Source: Polytrichum commune (lineage: Eukaryota; Streptophyta; Polytrichopsida; Polytrichales; Polytrichaceae). Taken from it: DNA of 60,000 bases. Both the position numbers and the translations under genes were made by a program. The stretch is from positions 1,244,501 through 1,304,500 of the forward strand of contig OX485808.1 of NCBI GenBank assembly GCA_950295325.1, written 5' to 3'. Below are positions 1-17,389 of this stretch, piece after piece (the first letter of the stretch is position 1; each line of letters begins with the position of its first letter). A model generated the notes under the pieces. It was not told the origin of the DNA. It ran no database searches and saw only the letters and a program-made list of their open reading frames with translations.

Positions 1-3000
1 GAATTCTTTACACCCTATTAGTACAGATAAATCTAAATTTTGTCATTTTAGATGACCCTATTTGTATTTATAAAGTCGCAACTCAATTAGTTTCTAGTAC
101 CCTATGTTCCTTATAATTTTTATATTTGACCCCATGAATGACAACGCATAGGACTCTTGTGCAGAGTGTCTCTCGTCTGGTACAGTATCGTGAGAAACTT
201 CGGCGTCGGTTGCCCACAGAGAAACAATTAAATGATTCTACTACTAGAACTCCGAAAACCACAAGCATACCACTAGAACTCAGAAAACCGCACACAACCA
301 CAAAATGCACGTCAAGAACTTCAACACCAAATCCTGCCTCACAAGCATCGTTGCATTGGTGCAAGCAACCCTAGGCAACGCACAAAGCAAAGAACACCAA
401 AACCCTCGTCATCCAAATTTTTCATTCGGGAATTTGGATTGAAAATGGATAGTTTTTCATCCATTGACCACCATAAAATGCATTGTATACCTCTGCCTCA
501 ACATTTTTTTCTCTACCTACTATTCCCAACCCTATTTTAGATTGAAAGAATTAGATAAATTGATGCATTATATGGTACCCTTATTTATTTATACACACAA
601 CTTTGTATTTGTAGAGGTGCTTCATTTATCGAAGAATTGTATAAATTTTATCACAAATGAATAAAAAGTACCCTACATTCTTTCGCACATGGTTTAATAA
701 ATTTTCGCAAGTGCCCTCCCCGGGGTACAAAATGATTGGCAAATCCAAATCAAGTTTGTACTGCATATTTTCCTTATCATATTGGAGCTTGTATAAACAT
801 CTTATTACTATCAAAGTAAGAGGGGTTACCAGGTATACCACAAAATGTACCAAGTGCCCGTCTTGAGGTTCTTCCCCTACTAGGCTCATTGTTCCCCTTG
901 GTAACCATGACTTTGACCCTATCATTATTTGGATGATGTAGGAGACAGAATTTATTACGCACTATGTTTGTTAGAAATATTTTTTTTTGATCTTTTTTTT
1001 TGACACTATCATGTGGTAGTACAGGGCTATAGACTTGAATCCAATAACCCTAGATATAACACATACTCAAACCATATGTCACTTGAATCCAACAACCCTA
1101 CACATTACATATATACTAAACATACACCTCAATCTAGCAACCGAGACCATTTGAGGAATCCCATACCACACAAAAGGAGAGGGGGGGGGGGAGGGCCATC
1201 GAGAGATGAAATCCGAGGTCTTAAGTCTTGAGGGGACAAAAGAATAAAGAGAAAAGCATAATGAAAACTTTGCCACTTCTTAAAAATGAGATAAGATGCT
1301 TTGGAGGGGAGGGTGAAGGCCCATCAAGAATGAGGTCCCAAGCTTGGTGGAATGGAAGTGTTGCTAGAGGGGGTTTGTGAGGGGTTCAAGTGTTTCAAAT
1401 ATTATATTTAGATTCAATGTATTTTGCAAGTTACTTTTACTACTACTTTGTCCTTCATGAGCATATTCATGTAGCAATATAAAACATGATTCAATGAACA
1501 ATACAATAATAGCACGAGAATTAATCATACATTGGCACAAGTAATTCCAAGGCATATTGACTAGCCATCCCCATGTGTAAGAAATCCTACAAAGATTTGA
1601 AGCTAGGTGTGAATAGTTCAAACATTTTGTGATGACTTGTTTAAAAGGAAATATGTAAAGTGGACCATGGTCTCCAAAAGTGTGCAAAGGTTGACAAGCC
1701 ATCCTCACGTGTAAGGAAGCGTAGAAAACTTCAAAGCTAGGTGTGAGAAAGTTAAAAATATTGTGGCTTCTGCCCGGGGTGGTCACTTCGTGCATATTAG
1801 GACATTATGTGTAGTCAAAGTTTGCTATCCATATGTCATATGCTATAATGTTTTTCAAAAATCATACCTTTTTTTACTAGGAATATAATAATATTGAAAA
1901 AAATCATTAATTTTTTTGAATTTTTTATTTTTTCATCAAATTTTGTAATAAATGTTTTGGTTTAGTTTTGCATCATTCTAGTTAGAAAATAGCATGTGTT
2001 ATACAAGGAAGAGGTCACCAAATTTGGTAACCGTTTTTTCCTATGTAATAGATACCATACACATCTACTCAAGGGAAGAAGTAAAAATTGTCCCCTTTTG
2101 GTGATGTGTCTTAGACGTGTTAGTTTTATTTTTGCCACATGTGGTCTTGAACTTGACTAACGAAGTGATGTCCTCATGGATTTGTGTTGGAGTAGTGTGG
2201 AAGCAGACCATGGATTCTAGGTGGATTGACAAACCATCCTCACGTGAAAATTCATAAGCTAAGATCAAGCCATTTTTGAACTTCAATATAGGTGTTTACT
2301 AGGAGGGTCCAACCACGACAAGGTGTACCAAAATTGTGTCACGTGTCAACATTTTTCCACAGTCATTGACACTCCTTTGAATAATTATCATGTTTTTATT
2401 TTGAACTTTCCTAATTCGAGCATCAAAATCTTCAACTCAGCATATGAGTGCACACAAAACAATTAACTCAATAGAGTTATTCAGAAAGTTCCTCAAAGCG
2501 AGACGAAACCGTGGGTTTGATCCTTCTTGGAGAAAACTTTCTATCAAGAGTTCGTTAGCTCGTCATGTATTGGAACCTATTTTGAAAGTTGGATGCAAAT
2601 TTGGGTGCTTCTCCCACGTGGGGTGCACTCAATGTGCATTGTACGGACCCATATGGGTGCACAAAAGGGGTATTAATTATGCACAAGGCTTACAAAATGT
2701 ACATAAGGTGTGCGTGTTCTTTATTCTAGTTGTGTAAATATACTAGGCATATTATTTTCATAATCCTAGTTGTGTTTCTACCTTTAGGCCCATAATTAAT
2801 GGTAATGAAGTCAGTAATCTACAAGAGGTCCAAATGAATATTTCATCCACTATACAAGCTGAATGGAAATCCCACGTTGTCCAATGATAGGTTCACCAAG
2901 AATCAAGTATGGTATGTTGTATGACAAACCTAAAGTTCAACTATCCAAAGCTGGGAATAATGATTACTCATTGAGATTGGGACGTGATTGTGTAATATCA

Positions 3001-3404
3001 TTCGTCTCCCAAGCAGTACGGATTCAGGATTCCAACACACCAAAATAAGTTTTATTCGACTTCTATATGCAGAAGATGTCATAAGGATTCAAAGTTTTAG
3101 TGGTACGTGACCCAAAATCGACACATGAATATGATGTTCAGATGCGGTGGATTTTCTTAGAATCAATATGTACTTATTGTGCAAAAATTTAGGGTGTTCA
3201 TTTCAACACCATGTAGCTTCTCGAGGTGTTACTAAGTAAGCTTACCTCAAAATCCACGTGGCTTCATATGCGCGAGGTTGAAGTTTGCTATAGCTTAGTC
3301 ATTGGTGCATGGATTTGCTCCGGAAATTTCTTATTGCATTTTAGCCAGGCTGAGGCAGCACGTGCTTGTCAGTCGTGCTGAGAGTGTTGTTAAGACTATT
3401 GTGA
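1..3404. other. No gene seen
   Basis: AT-rich intergenic DNA. Open frames (up to 143 codons at 1364-1795) lack domain-like sequence, conserved motifs or splice context. A G run is at about 1182-1191. Confidence 0.6.
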
Positions 3405-4220
3405 GGGCCACTTTACACCTAGTGGCCGGGCCAATTCCCCTTGAAGCCGATTGCATGAAATTTCAGCCCCTTTTGGGTTGGAGGCCGGCCTCAACTACAA
3501 ATTATAATAAGATTATAATGGGGACCAATTTTTCCATATGTAAAGGTCTTAGGGCCAAGAAGCTAGGCCGATTCAATAAATTTAGCATAATCCAACAAAT
3601 CTAGCATAATCTAACATAGAGACGTTCATATTTCCACATAATCCAATAGATATAGGGGCGGTTTACACTATGGACCATGAAGTCGTCCCACGTAAGAGGC
3701 CTATTTTGCGTGGGACGACTTCATGGGACGACTTCCATGGTCCGAGTTACTAAAATATTAGTTTTCATGGTTCATGGGCCCCTCACTAGGTGTAAACCGA
3801 ATGTGGACCAAGAGGAATGACCACACACCAAAAAGTGAAGGTGCTGATTTTTTTAATACATGCCCATAAAGGGCAATTTTGAAAAAAAAATTAAGTTTGA
3901 TCATTCCTTGTCTTCTCTTGGGCTTCACTTGTCTTCACTTCTTGTTAAATGTGTCGAAGATGTGGCTTGCAAATCTTCTCACAACAATTTTTTTTAAATA
4001 AAATAAAATGAGCAATTTAATTTGTACATGCTCAATGTAATTTACATGTGACATGTACCTTGTGTTGTCACTACACTAAATAGGATATTTAGTGTTTGAT
4101 TATATTTAATGTTGTTACCACCCTACCTTGCTCAACACTTATTTTCAATTCTTTGATAATTAATGTTAGAAGATTTCCCATTGCACTTCTTTTGACTACC
4201 CTGATCTACGATCACTAAAC

Positions 4221-4431
4221 CACTACAAATTTTTCTTTTTTCTTTTTCAACTTCATTTTGTAAGCATACTGGGGTGTGTAATATACCGTTGGAAAGGTAT
4301 TTTCAAGACCTTTCCAACGGTATATTACAAGCCCAAAAATTCCAAACATTACATTTGGTAGAACAAAAAAACAAATCTGCACTTGAATTCTTGAGTTCTA
4401 GATGTCCCGCGTTGTTTGGTGAAACACGTGT
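4221..4431. mobile_element. CACTA-like miniature element inside the inner Harbinger-like element
   Basis: Starts CACTACAAATTTT and ends GTTGTTTGGTG (reverse complement CACCAAACAAC), a weak CACTA-type pair. It shares a T/C-rich arm and a long hairpin (4277-4329) with the better-preserved element at 8597-8869. The right edge is approximate. Confidence 0.5.
4277..4329. repeat. Perfect 22-bp hairpin
   Basis: Arms 4277-4298 and 4308-4329 are perfect reverse complements around a 9-base loop, ATTTTCAAG. The same hairpin, diverged, occurs at 8678-8730. Confidence 0.95.
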
Positions 4432-5174
4432 GAGCCGGTTTAAGGGGTAGGGCAAGGTAGTGCTATTATGTCTCATGGGCTATGGTATAATTAAGGTGCT
4501 TAAAAGGTAGATTAATTAAAAATTTATTGAAATGGTATTTCTTTGACATGGGCCCTTGCCTTTTCCTACCAGACCACCTCTCTTGCCTCTCTCAACGCAA
4601 AACCCGTTGGACCATCTCAGTGCATTTATTAGGCCTTAAAAATTATATTTTGGGGACCTCGACCTCCATGGTCCCTCTGCCATTTTTTCCTTAGTGTAAA
4701 CCGAAGTTGTCCCGGGAGAACTTCAACAACCAATCAGCTGCCTTGCAGAGCCCTGGTCCAACTTCATGGTTCATAGTGTAAACCGCCCCTAAACCAAAGT
4801 TGTCCCGGGAGAACTTCAACAACCAATCAGCTGCCTTGCGGAGCCCTGGTCCAACTTCATGGTCCATAGTGTAAACCGCCCCATAGTTCGTTGAACAAAT
4901 CATATTTTATTGTAAATAAAATTTGATATTGAGATGTGGCATTTGGCCCCGAGGCCAAGAATTGGGCCTCCATTTTGGGTGCACCCAATTCAACGAGCTC
5001 AGGCCGTGTCATACCATGCATTTTTTGATTAAAAAAATCATACCACCAAATCGGCCCGGCCTCTAGGTGTAGAGGGGTTGGGGTTGATTTCAGCCTTTTG
5101 GCCAATCACAAGTGAGGATTTCAAGCCTCTTACACAATGAATTGGCCCGGCCTCTAGGTGTAAAGCGGCCCTTA

Positions 5175-5708
5175 GGGCCACTTCACACGTTAGCCAAGAG
5201 CCGTGACCTTGTAATGGTGAGGACCCTTGACTCTCATCCAAAGGCCGTACCATGGGTATTGGGACAGCCGATTTATGTAGTCACGGACCCTCAAGCATAG
5301 TGTGAAGTGAGAATGGACCATGTTGCGGGACCATTGCATATTTTGTTGGCGGAAAAAGAGGGGAGGATTTGGTTTGATATAACATGTCTCAATCTCTGTC
5401 AATTTAAGAGAATTACTTGGTGGTGTCATTTTAAGAGAAAAAGTCATGGTCTCCCGGAATTTATGTCAATCAAGCCTCCATAATTCTTGGAGGTAGGCCT
5501 AACAAAAATTCTAGGAGACCATGAAACCTTATCCATAGTCTGCCATGTAGGACTCCATGTAGACTTTTCATCCATGAAGTCCTCTTTGGGCCTTTAGGCC
5601 TTCACCTTTATGTGTGAAGTGAACTTGGACAATCTCCATCTTTTCAACTAATGCGAGCTCTTAGATTGCAATGGTCACGGGCCTTCAGTCTTGTGTGTGA
5701 AGTGGCTC
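5175..5708. mobile_element. Harbinger-like MITE with TTA duplication (534 bp)
   Basis: Begins GGGCCACTTCACACG and, inverted at the far end, GAGCCACTTCACACA; both then reach a CCGTGACC block. TTA flanks both sides (5172-5174, 5709-5711). It is directly abutted by the outer element ending at 5171. No coding capacity. Confidence 0.78.
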
Positions 5709-5711
5709 TTA

Positions 5712-8554
5712 GACTGAAATCTTGGTGGCGTGGGGGTTGTCCTTGGCAAGTAGGGTAGGGGTGGTCCTTGGCTTGGTGGGTCCCATGGGTTGTCCATGGT
5801 GGGACCCTGGGGTTGTTACTTTTCACATGGCGGTGTTTCGCCTCCCCTCGATGTGGGCACGTTTTCTTGATTCTTAATGCATTTGGCATTGGCTTTGTTG
5901 ACCTTTCGTCTCAAAAAAAATTCAAAAGAAGGAAAAATAAATAAAATGTTAGAGTGGAATCACCTTTTGGGGGTACTGCTCGTGCATAGATAATGAGGAA
6001 TTTATGTTTTTCTAATACTGGTAGAGTATGATGTTATGAATTTCAAGACTTTTTAGTTTTTTTTTTAATCTCTTAAAATACCATTTAGGTTGGCATAGTA
6101 CAATGCAAGAACCTTCATACACATGCAAAGAAAAATTACCCTAGTATAAATTTGGTATTTGGATGGTATAGACTCAAATAGTAGCACATGTATACAAAGA
6201 TTATCTAATCATTTACAGTGTTTGCGGTCAATAGTGTCACTTATCTTATTATGAGCTCTATGTGTAAGTTACGCTAATGATAAACAACTTGACCATTAGT
6301 GTCATTACATGACACTAATATCTTGGCATTTGTGTGCTTACTAAAATCTTGGCATTAGCATGCTTAATAATGTTATGAGATCTTTGCATAAGCCACATAA
6401 TGGTCAACAAGCTGACCATAAGTGTAAACATATGACACTTGGTGTTAGTATGCTCACTATATACACCTACATCTTTGTCTTGCACACTAAAACTATGAAC
6501 TCAAGTATTCCATTGTGAGCTATGCTAAATGTCATACTGAAAAAAACATTCACTTTGAAAAGTTACATAATATATGAGCAAATAATGTCATGTTGATGAT
6601 CAGTAGACGTGATATTTTAAAGCCTTAAAGCAACTAGCTTAGAACCTTTGGACAAATACTAGTGTGCGTGACACTAAATACAATGATATGTGAGACGATA
6701 TATTTAATCCAAAACATGAGAGAGAGAATGAGGAATGAGATTGGCAAACTTATGATATTCTAAAAATGATTTGAGAAGTAATATTGGGAGATCGTAGTAG
6801 AAAGTGTGATGCTTGTACAAGTGATCCAATTGAATATCGGATAATCATTTGAGGATTATATAAAATAAAGTGAAATAAATTGAGAATGATTGCCTGAAAT
6901 TAGTACACATAATTAATTAGGAAGAGATAGATTATCTTGGCTCTATAAAAGAGTGTGATTCCAAAAGATTGTTTAAATTGATGAAGTATTTTTAAGTCTT
7001 TCATTGATATTATAAAAAGAATGACTTCATCCAAAATTGTATTGGTAATGAGGAAGGCCACAGTCTCAGTGTAGTTGTTAACCAATCAATAGCAAAGGTT
7101 GCATGCCATGGTAGTATATTGCAGGCTATGGATTGTTTGTTGTAGGGAAGTTTGGAAGAAAAACAGGAAATTGAGAGGTCAATCACTTGGGTAAATCGAA
7201 AGGTTACATTGTAAAGGCCCTTGTCATCTGAAGAGTTGCTGGAAGAGCTCAAAAGACATTGAAGACTTACAACACTTACAATACTTACAACCTGAAATGG
7301 TATAAAATCGGATTAGCAAAAGGTGCTAGCAATCGCATGAAATTCTCTTACCATACAAAATGATTAAGGATGGATAAAGACCATAGCCTGACCGCACGAT
7401 TACATTAAGGATTAACAAGGAATGGTAGATAATCTTGGGAGGAGCACTTGATTGTCTTCTCAAGTTACACCAAAATAAAATAAAAATTCAAGATTGTTGC
7501 ATATACCAAAGTGCCCTTGGCTTTGGTAAGCAAGACTCAAATTGGATACTTCCACAAAACTATTGCTAATGGCTATGCGAATGCTTGCACACCACACTTG
7601 GTCATAATAAAATGAACTCATTGCCATATTATTGCCTAGGTAAATAATGTGAGTTTAGTGATTGCCACAATTGTATGTACTATTAGTGGGTGATTCTATA
7701 ATCTTCATGTCAACATGGATCAATGATAAACACAACACCTAGACTAACTTTAAATATTCTAATAAAACTTATGTTTGACACCTAAATATTGTACAAATCA
7801 TCTTTCAAGTCTTCCTTCAGTATTTCCCTGGTTTTTGTCGTATCCAAAAATCTAACTACAACCTTTCTCATAGACTAATCCTTAACATTCCTCTCAACTC
7901 CACATATTCCTCTTCTATCAGGGTAATTTCCCCAAACTTATTTTTTTAATGTAAATCATCATCTTGGTTGTCAATATTTTTCTAGATTCTCAATGTGATC
8001 TAGTTGTGTTTTACTTCAGTCTTGGCTGACCAACTAGAGTTTAACTCGGTTCTACATTCTTGAACAATTACTCAAACACTTCTTTGGCCAATGGTCTTAT
8101 GGTCACTCTTATCACACAAGTGTTTGACATTTGAGATATCAAGTGTTTGGTATCAGTGAGATATTGTTGATAATCAAGAATATTAGCTAGGCCTGAGGGA
8201 GTATGGTCATGACCACATGTGGGTCCAACAAAAAACATAATTTCCTACATCATGCTTATAACACATAACAATAATAAAACCCTATGAAGTTCTTTCATTT
8301 TTTTCGTGTATATAATTGTATACAACTTACACATATTGTGTAGAGCTACATTGTGAGAGCCCCATGGATTGCCCCTCTCTATTTTAGGAGAATTCATCCA
8401 CGTGTCCCTCCCGTCCCCTCCAATACATTTACACAAATTCATGTGGATTTCAAAGTTTGTTGGACGTCACCTACAAAAGATTCCGGTGTCACGTTGTTGA
8501 TAGTCCGGGCCCCAATATTGTAGGCTCACCCTGTTCAATATTGGTGTTCATAGC
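5712..8554. other. No gene seen
   Basis: AT-rich; only the degenerate duplication at 6240-6480 stands out. Confidence 0.6.
6240..6480. repeat. Degenerate tandem duplication
   Basis: Two adjacent copies of about 120-130 bp: TTATGAGCTCTATGTGTAAG ... CTTGACCATTAGTGTCA ... ATGACACTAATAT, and TTATGAGATCTTTGCATAAG ... GCTGACCATAAGTGTAA ... ATGACACTTGGTG. Non-coding. Confidence 0.7.
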
Positions 8555-8596
8555 CAGGGGCGGAGCCAGGGGGGGGTGTTAGGCCCCCCTTGACAT

Positions 8597-8869
8597 CACT
8601 AGTAGAAAACTATGCCAAAACAACCACATATTTTTCCTTTTCATTTTGCAACTGCAATTTAAATTATTTTTGAGGCGTGTGATACACTATTGGAAAGGTA
8701 TTTTCAAGACCTTCCCAATGGTATATTACAAGCCCCCAATTCTCAAATTTTTAGCTGGTAAAACCCAAAAAGAAATATGCAAATGTTTAGCAATTGCAGA
8801 GCAGGCTTGTCAAAAGAACCGCAATTGGGATACGACTATGGTTCTTTTTCGCAATGTTTTCTACTAATG
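8597..8869. mobile_element. CACTA-like MITE nested in the hAT-like element (273 bp)
   Basis: Left end CACTAGTAGAAAAC; right end inverted CATTAGTAGAAAAC. A perfect 3-bp target duplication CAT flanks it (8594-8596, 8870-8872). It contains a hairpin at 8678-8730. Internal reading frames are not convincing genes. Confidence 0.85.
8678..8730. repeat. Diverged copy of the 22-bp hairpin
   Basis: Arms 8678-8699 and 8709-8730 around the same ATTTTCAAG loop as at 4277-4329, with four mismatched positions, two of which keep a G-U pair. Confidence 0.9.
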
Positions 8870-9434
8870 CATTGAAGGGAAGTCGGGCATATGCTTACAA
8901 TTGGCGATGTCTATTGGCGATGATTGGATGGTCGATGTGATGATCATCTATATGAAAAAGACCATTACCAAAGCTTTGGATATTAACAACAATCTCAAAA
9001 AAATTATGGGGATGTCGGCTCGATGAGTCCAAATCTCTCATTAAATAATCAAATTCAACCACCTATTAAAATTTGAAAATAAAATATACATTGGATATTT
9101 CCATATTCTAAGGTCAAACCCCCCCCCCCCCTAAATCAAAATCATGGCTTCGCCCTTGTGCATAGCCTACATGGGATTGTTGCATGGATCTTCCCACATA
9201 TACACATGTTTTTGCTTGGGTTTCATCTCTAGTCTCCATCATCCAATTGTTGGACATATTTGGCCTTATATGAGCTCCATATTGTTGGTTACCCTTCACT
9301 TGTGAGATTAAGCACATCGAGGCAAATCCCATAATAACAAAAGGAACATCACAAAGCTACATCCGACTCCAAATCCAATGAGAAATCATGGCATCGAAAT
9401 CATGGCATCATGTATATCTTGAGAATATTTGGGT

Positions 9435-10826
9435 CTAGTATTTATAAGACATATCATGATCATTGAATGACCTCCCCACAAAGACCATCATTCCCTGGTA
9501 GAAATAATGACAGATCGATAAATGTTTCAAATTGATGGGCACCAGTTGGGATGGGATCATAAGGTTGTTGAAAGAAACATCAAAATAAGTTAGAGCCAAC
9601 AAATATTCCAAACTAGAAGGAATGACTCTATTTAGGTTGTTGCAAGACAAATATATCATTTCTAATTGTAAAAGGTCTCCTACATTCGAGGAAATATTAT
9701 CATAAATGTTGTTATTTGACAAATATAAGTATTTCAAACCAATCAAATCTCCCAAACCATTTGAGGATAGGTCCATATGACTGTTGGTTTCAAGAATGTA
9801 TGTGTAAGTTAATGTGTTCCTTCTGAAGTTGAGATCTATAACTTGATCCAAAAGAAACCCTGAATATGAATGGACATCCTTTGATCTGTCCAAATTATGG
9901 AGGTCTTCATGGATAGAACCTTACAAACAATTGTGGGATAAATCTAACACTTGAAGGCTGGTCAATCTTGTCATCCATAAAGCAAGGATTCCACTTACAT
10001 TGTTGTGGGATAGGGAAAGGACACAAAGTCCTGAGGAATGCCTACTACTGAATTTCGGTGGACCAGTAGGGTACTAGGGATTTCACCTGTCAGTTGGTTA
10101 TGACTTACATCAACAAACAATAAGGGAGAACCATGGGAACTATAAAACAATGGGATAGGTTCTCTCAGGTCGTTTTTTGTAATAAGAAACTAAAAAATTT
10201 AAGGGATGGGAATGGAGCTAGAATTAACTTGCAGTCATCCTATCCAGGTTCCAAAGTCATGCCCAGTCACAGATTGTAGCCCAAAAGCAGCACACGATTT
10301 GGAAGAATATTCCCTATAAGATCTACGGAAATTAATAATCCTTCAATCTCATTTCGATTCATAACGACATGATAGGAGGGATATTTTAACGTGAAGTAAC
10401 AAGACTTTGTCATGGTCAATGAATTGCCATTTTAAGAGTACAACAAATACCATTATTCTGTATGCGTAGAGAATTTCATTTGATAATTTCATCAATGAAG
10501 TACATAAATGGACATTATATTGTATGCAATTTGAGATTTAACTATCTTGTTGAGATGTTTGATGGTTGAAACAGGTAATACTTTGGGCTCTATAATGGCT
10601 CTATAAAATAGATCCCTAAGGGTCTCAAAGTGGCATGCCTTCTATTGCCAATATGATATTTTATTTTGCTCAATTGCTGAAAGTGAATCTCAGGAACACC
10701 TACCACAGGAAAATAACAACAAAACATGTAAAGAAAATATGAGCTTAAATACATACAAACGAGCTCAGATAGAATTCCTGTACAGAATACCAATAATGAC
10801 AAAGCCAAACGCTGTGCTAAAGCCAT
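9435..10826 (-). pseudogene. Decayed LRR receptor-like protein gene
   Basis: At the 5' end (10826) an ATG opens a signal-peptide-like start, MALAQRLALSLLVF. Farther along, broken frames carry plant extracellular LRR text: LLFVDVSHNQLTGEIP near 10090, LCVLSLSHNN near 10010, LQVLDLSHN near 9930, and an intact 152-residue run (9435-9893) with LKYLYLSNNNIYDNIS and LEMIYLSCNNLNRVIPSSL. Stop codons and frame changes separate the pieces, and no transmembrane or kinase region is visible. It looks like a dead LRR receptor-like protein (RLP type). Introns could explain some interruptions, so a living gene is not fully excluded. Confidence 0.7.
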
Positions 10827-11147
10827 AAATATACAGCAGTACTAAACCTACTGTAGGAGAGTCTCTAACATCGCACCTTGACTACCATCAGGAAAGTCTC
10901 TAAATATCAAGCAGGTAGCCAAGTTGGATAATTTGACTTCTCATTGCAAACTCCCCAATGTACAAATCCCAAGTGACACTCCAGCATATTTTGCACCGAA
11001 CAACTCTTCTTTGAAATATTGGACGGTGTTGCAACAGGACCTTGGTCAGACAACACTCTACTCCAAAGATTCCACTCAGCAGAATTCAAGAACACTGCTA
11101 ATAAGTGATACAGCACGAAATCTAGAGGACCTCGATTGGAAAATCAA

Positions 11148-16049
<4,902 letters not shown>

Positions 16050-16093
16050 GACTGTGGCTATGGCGATGGCGACTTCGAGGGCTTGTTGGAGTG

Positions 16094-16102
16094 AAACCCT
16101 AA
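16094..16102. promoter_or_regulatory. Telo-box in METAP2 leader
   Basis: The motif AAACCCTAA (plus strand) lies about 45 bases upstream of the METAP2 start codon. In plants this motif is enriched near transcription starts of translation-related and cell-growth genes, which fits METAP2. Activity is inferred from position only. Confidence 0.45.
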
Positions 16103-16450
16103 AACCCTTCCAAAGTGCGATGCTGAGCTCTTTGATGAGCCTCGGAGAGAAAGAGAGGGATATTTTCATCCACTTTATGCAGTAGAATTCATCCGTTTAT
16201 GTCTATCCTTACATTTTTCCTACCTGGCAAGAGTTGCCCAATCAAGGATGGGTCCACACATGTATGTAAACCATTTATAGTATTTAGTGTCACTTACTAT
16301 TTGGAATTACATATTCTTTCTACAAGAAAGGTCAAATATATTGTTTAGACATTGAAGAACAATATGCCTGTACTTGGTAAGAGGTTACATTTGAAGTAAT
16401 AAGTTATAGCATGGTGCAACTTCGACAATTAGACAATTGTAACTTTATCT

Positions 16451-16483
16451 ATCTAATACACTAAAGATGATATTTAGTGTCAC
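16451..16483. repeat. Palindromic ACACTAAATA-NN-ATATTTAGTGT motif, copy
   Basis: One of several copies of an imperfect palindrome: 4072-4096, 16452-16476, 18861-18884 and 41818-41842, plus half sites near 16275 and 42470. At 16452 and 18861, and at the 16275 half site, it is followed by a shared tail of the form GTCAC-n-ACTATTTGGAGTTACA. It is probably the edge of a transposable-element family. Confidence 0.65.
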
Positions 16484-17389
16484 TCATCATTTGGAGTTAC
16501 AAATTCCTATATTTTTTACTATCGATGTGATTCTTCACAAAGTAAGACGTTAATGCTCTTCAATGTCCAAACAACCAATTTCATCAGGTGTCCACTCAAC
16601 ATGTTTATAGTCAATGATTGGTCAAACGGGAACTTTTTAATGGAAACTACGTCAACGGCCATGCACCCTACAGTTGGGTTTTTGTTTTCACTTAGAACAA
16701 CCAAAAAATAAACACATGTTACTTAGTCTAAAAAAATTGATCTAATGTCTATAAGGATCTAAAGTCACATTGGATTAAGGTTTCTAACAACTATTGATGG
16801 TTCTTCACTCCTTCTTTATCAACGCAAGTCACCCTCTTCATGGTTCATTTGAGTTTCTTCCATCAAGTGTGATCCAATCCTACATATGGACTCCTATCAC
16901 TCTATTGTCAAGCTTTAAGCCAATTTTGAAGCTTAAAAGCTTGGCAAGTTGTCATTTGTTCATAGCACTAGAAGAAATTTTGTCTAAATGAACCTTTCAT
17001 GGTATCTTTTTTTGCAGTGCAAACCGGCCTCGGTAGTTGTTTGGTATAAAGTTTGGTGGCAATGAAGTTGGCCAAGTGAAATGCTTGGTGAGAGGGTGGT
17101 GTCAGTTGTTTTGGTGACCTCCACTGCTTTGAGGGTGATCACCATCATTGTGGATGGTGCATACCATTCACTGGACATACTGATTGAGGGTGGAGACTAT
17201 GGGTGCCACAGGGGAGCCCATGCGAACCTTGGTCGGAAAAGGGTTCAAGTTTATGGTGCACAAGAGGGTGGTGTTGGGGTGTGTCCTTACCCATATGGTC
17301 ATCATATCCGGATTGGCCTAGCCATTGGCATATCCACATTTGCCACATCACTTGCCTGGTTGGCATGAAAGGTGGCATTGGTTACCCGT

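Larger units (their letters stand above)
3655..4882. mobile_element. Inner Harbinger-like element, 1.2 kb
   Basis: Both ends read GGGGCGGTTTACACTATGG then ACCATGAAGT when viewed inward, and ATA flanks each side (3652-3654 and 4883-4885). The right end is internally duplicated: 4700-4789 and 4793-4882 carry the same 90 bp. No transposase. It hosts a CACTA-like element at 4221-4431, and a related partial copy lies at 59366-59585. Confidence 0.8.
3405..5171. mobile_element. Outer Harbinger-like element (host of nested insertions)
   Basis: Terminal inverted repeats of about 33 bp: left GGGCCACTTTACACCTAGTG..., right (reverse complement) GGGCCGCTTTACACCTAGAG..., both continuing to GCCGGGCCAATTC. 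Flanks are TGA on the left and TTA on the right, an imperfect 3-bp duplication. No transposase. It contains the element at 3655-4882. Confidence 0.7.
8555..9158. mobile_element. hAT-like non-autonomous element (604 bp)
   Basis: Ends are CAGGGGCGGAGCCAGG and, inverted, CAAGGGCGAAGCCATG, the type of terminus seen in plant hAT elements. An 8-bp target duplication is present with one mismatch: TTCATAGC (8547-8554) and TGCATAGC (9159-9166). Long G or C runs sit just inside each end. No transposase. It hosts the element at 8597-8869. Confidence 0.85.

Noticed and set aside
1-6. The window begins exactly at an EcoRI-type GAATTC
   Set aside because: Could hint at a cloned insert end, but such sites are common and nothing vector-like follows.
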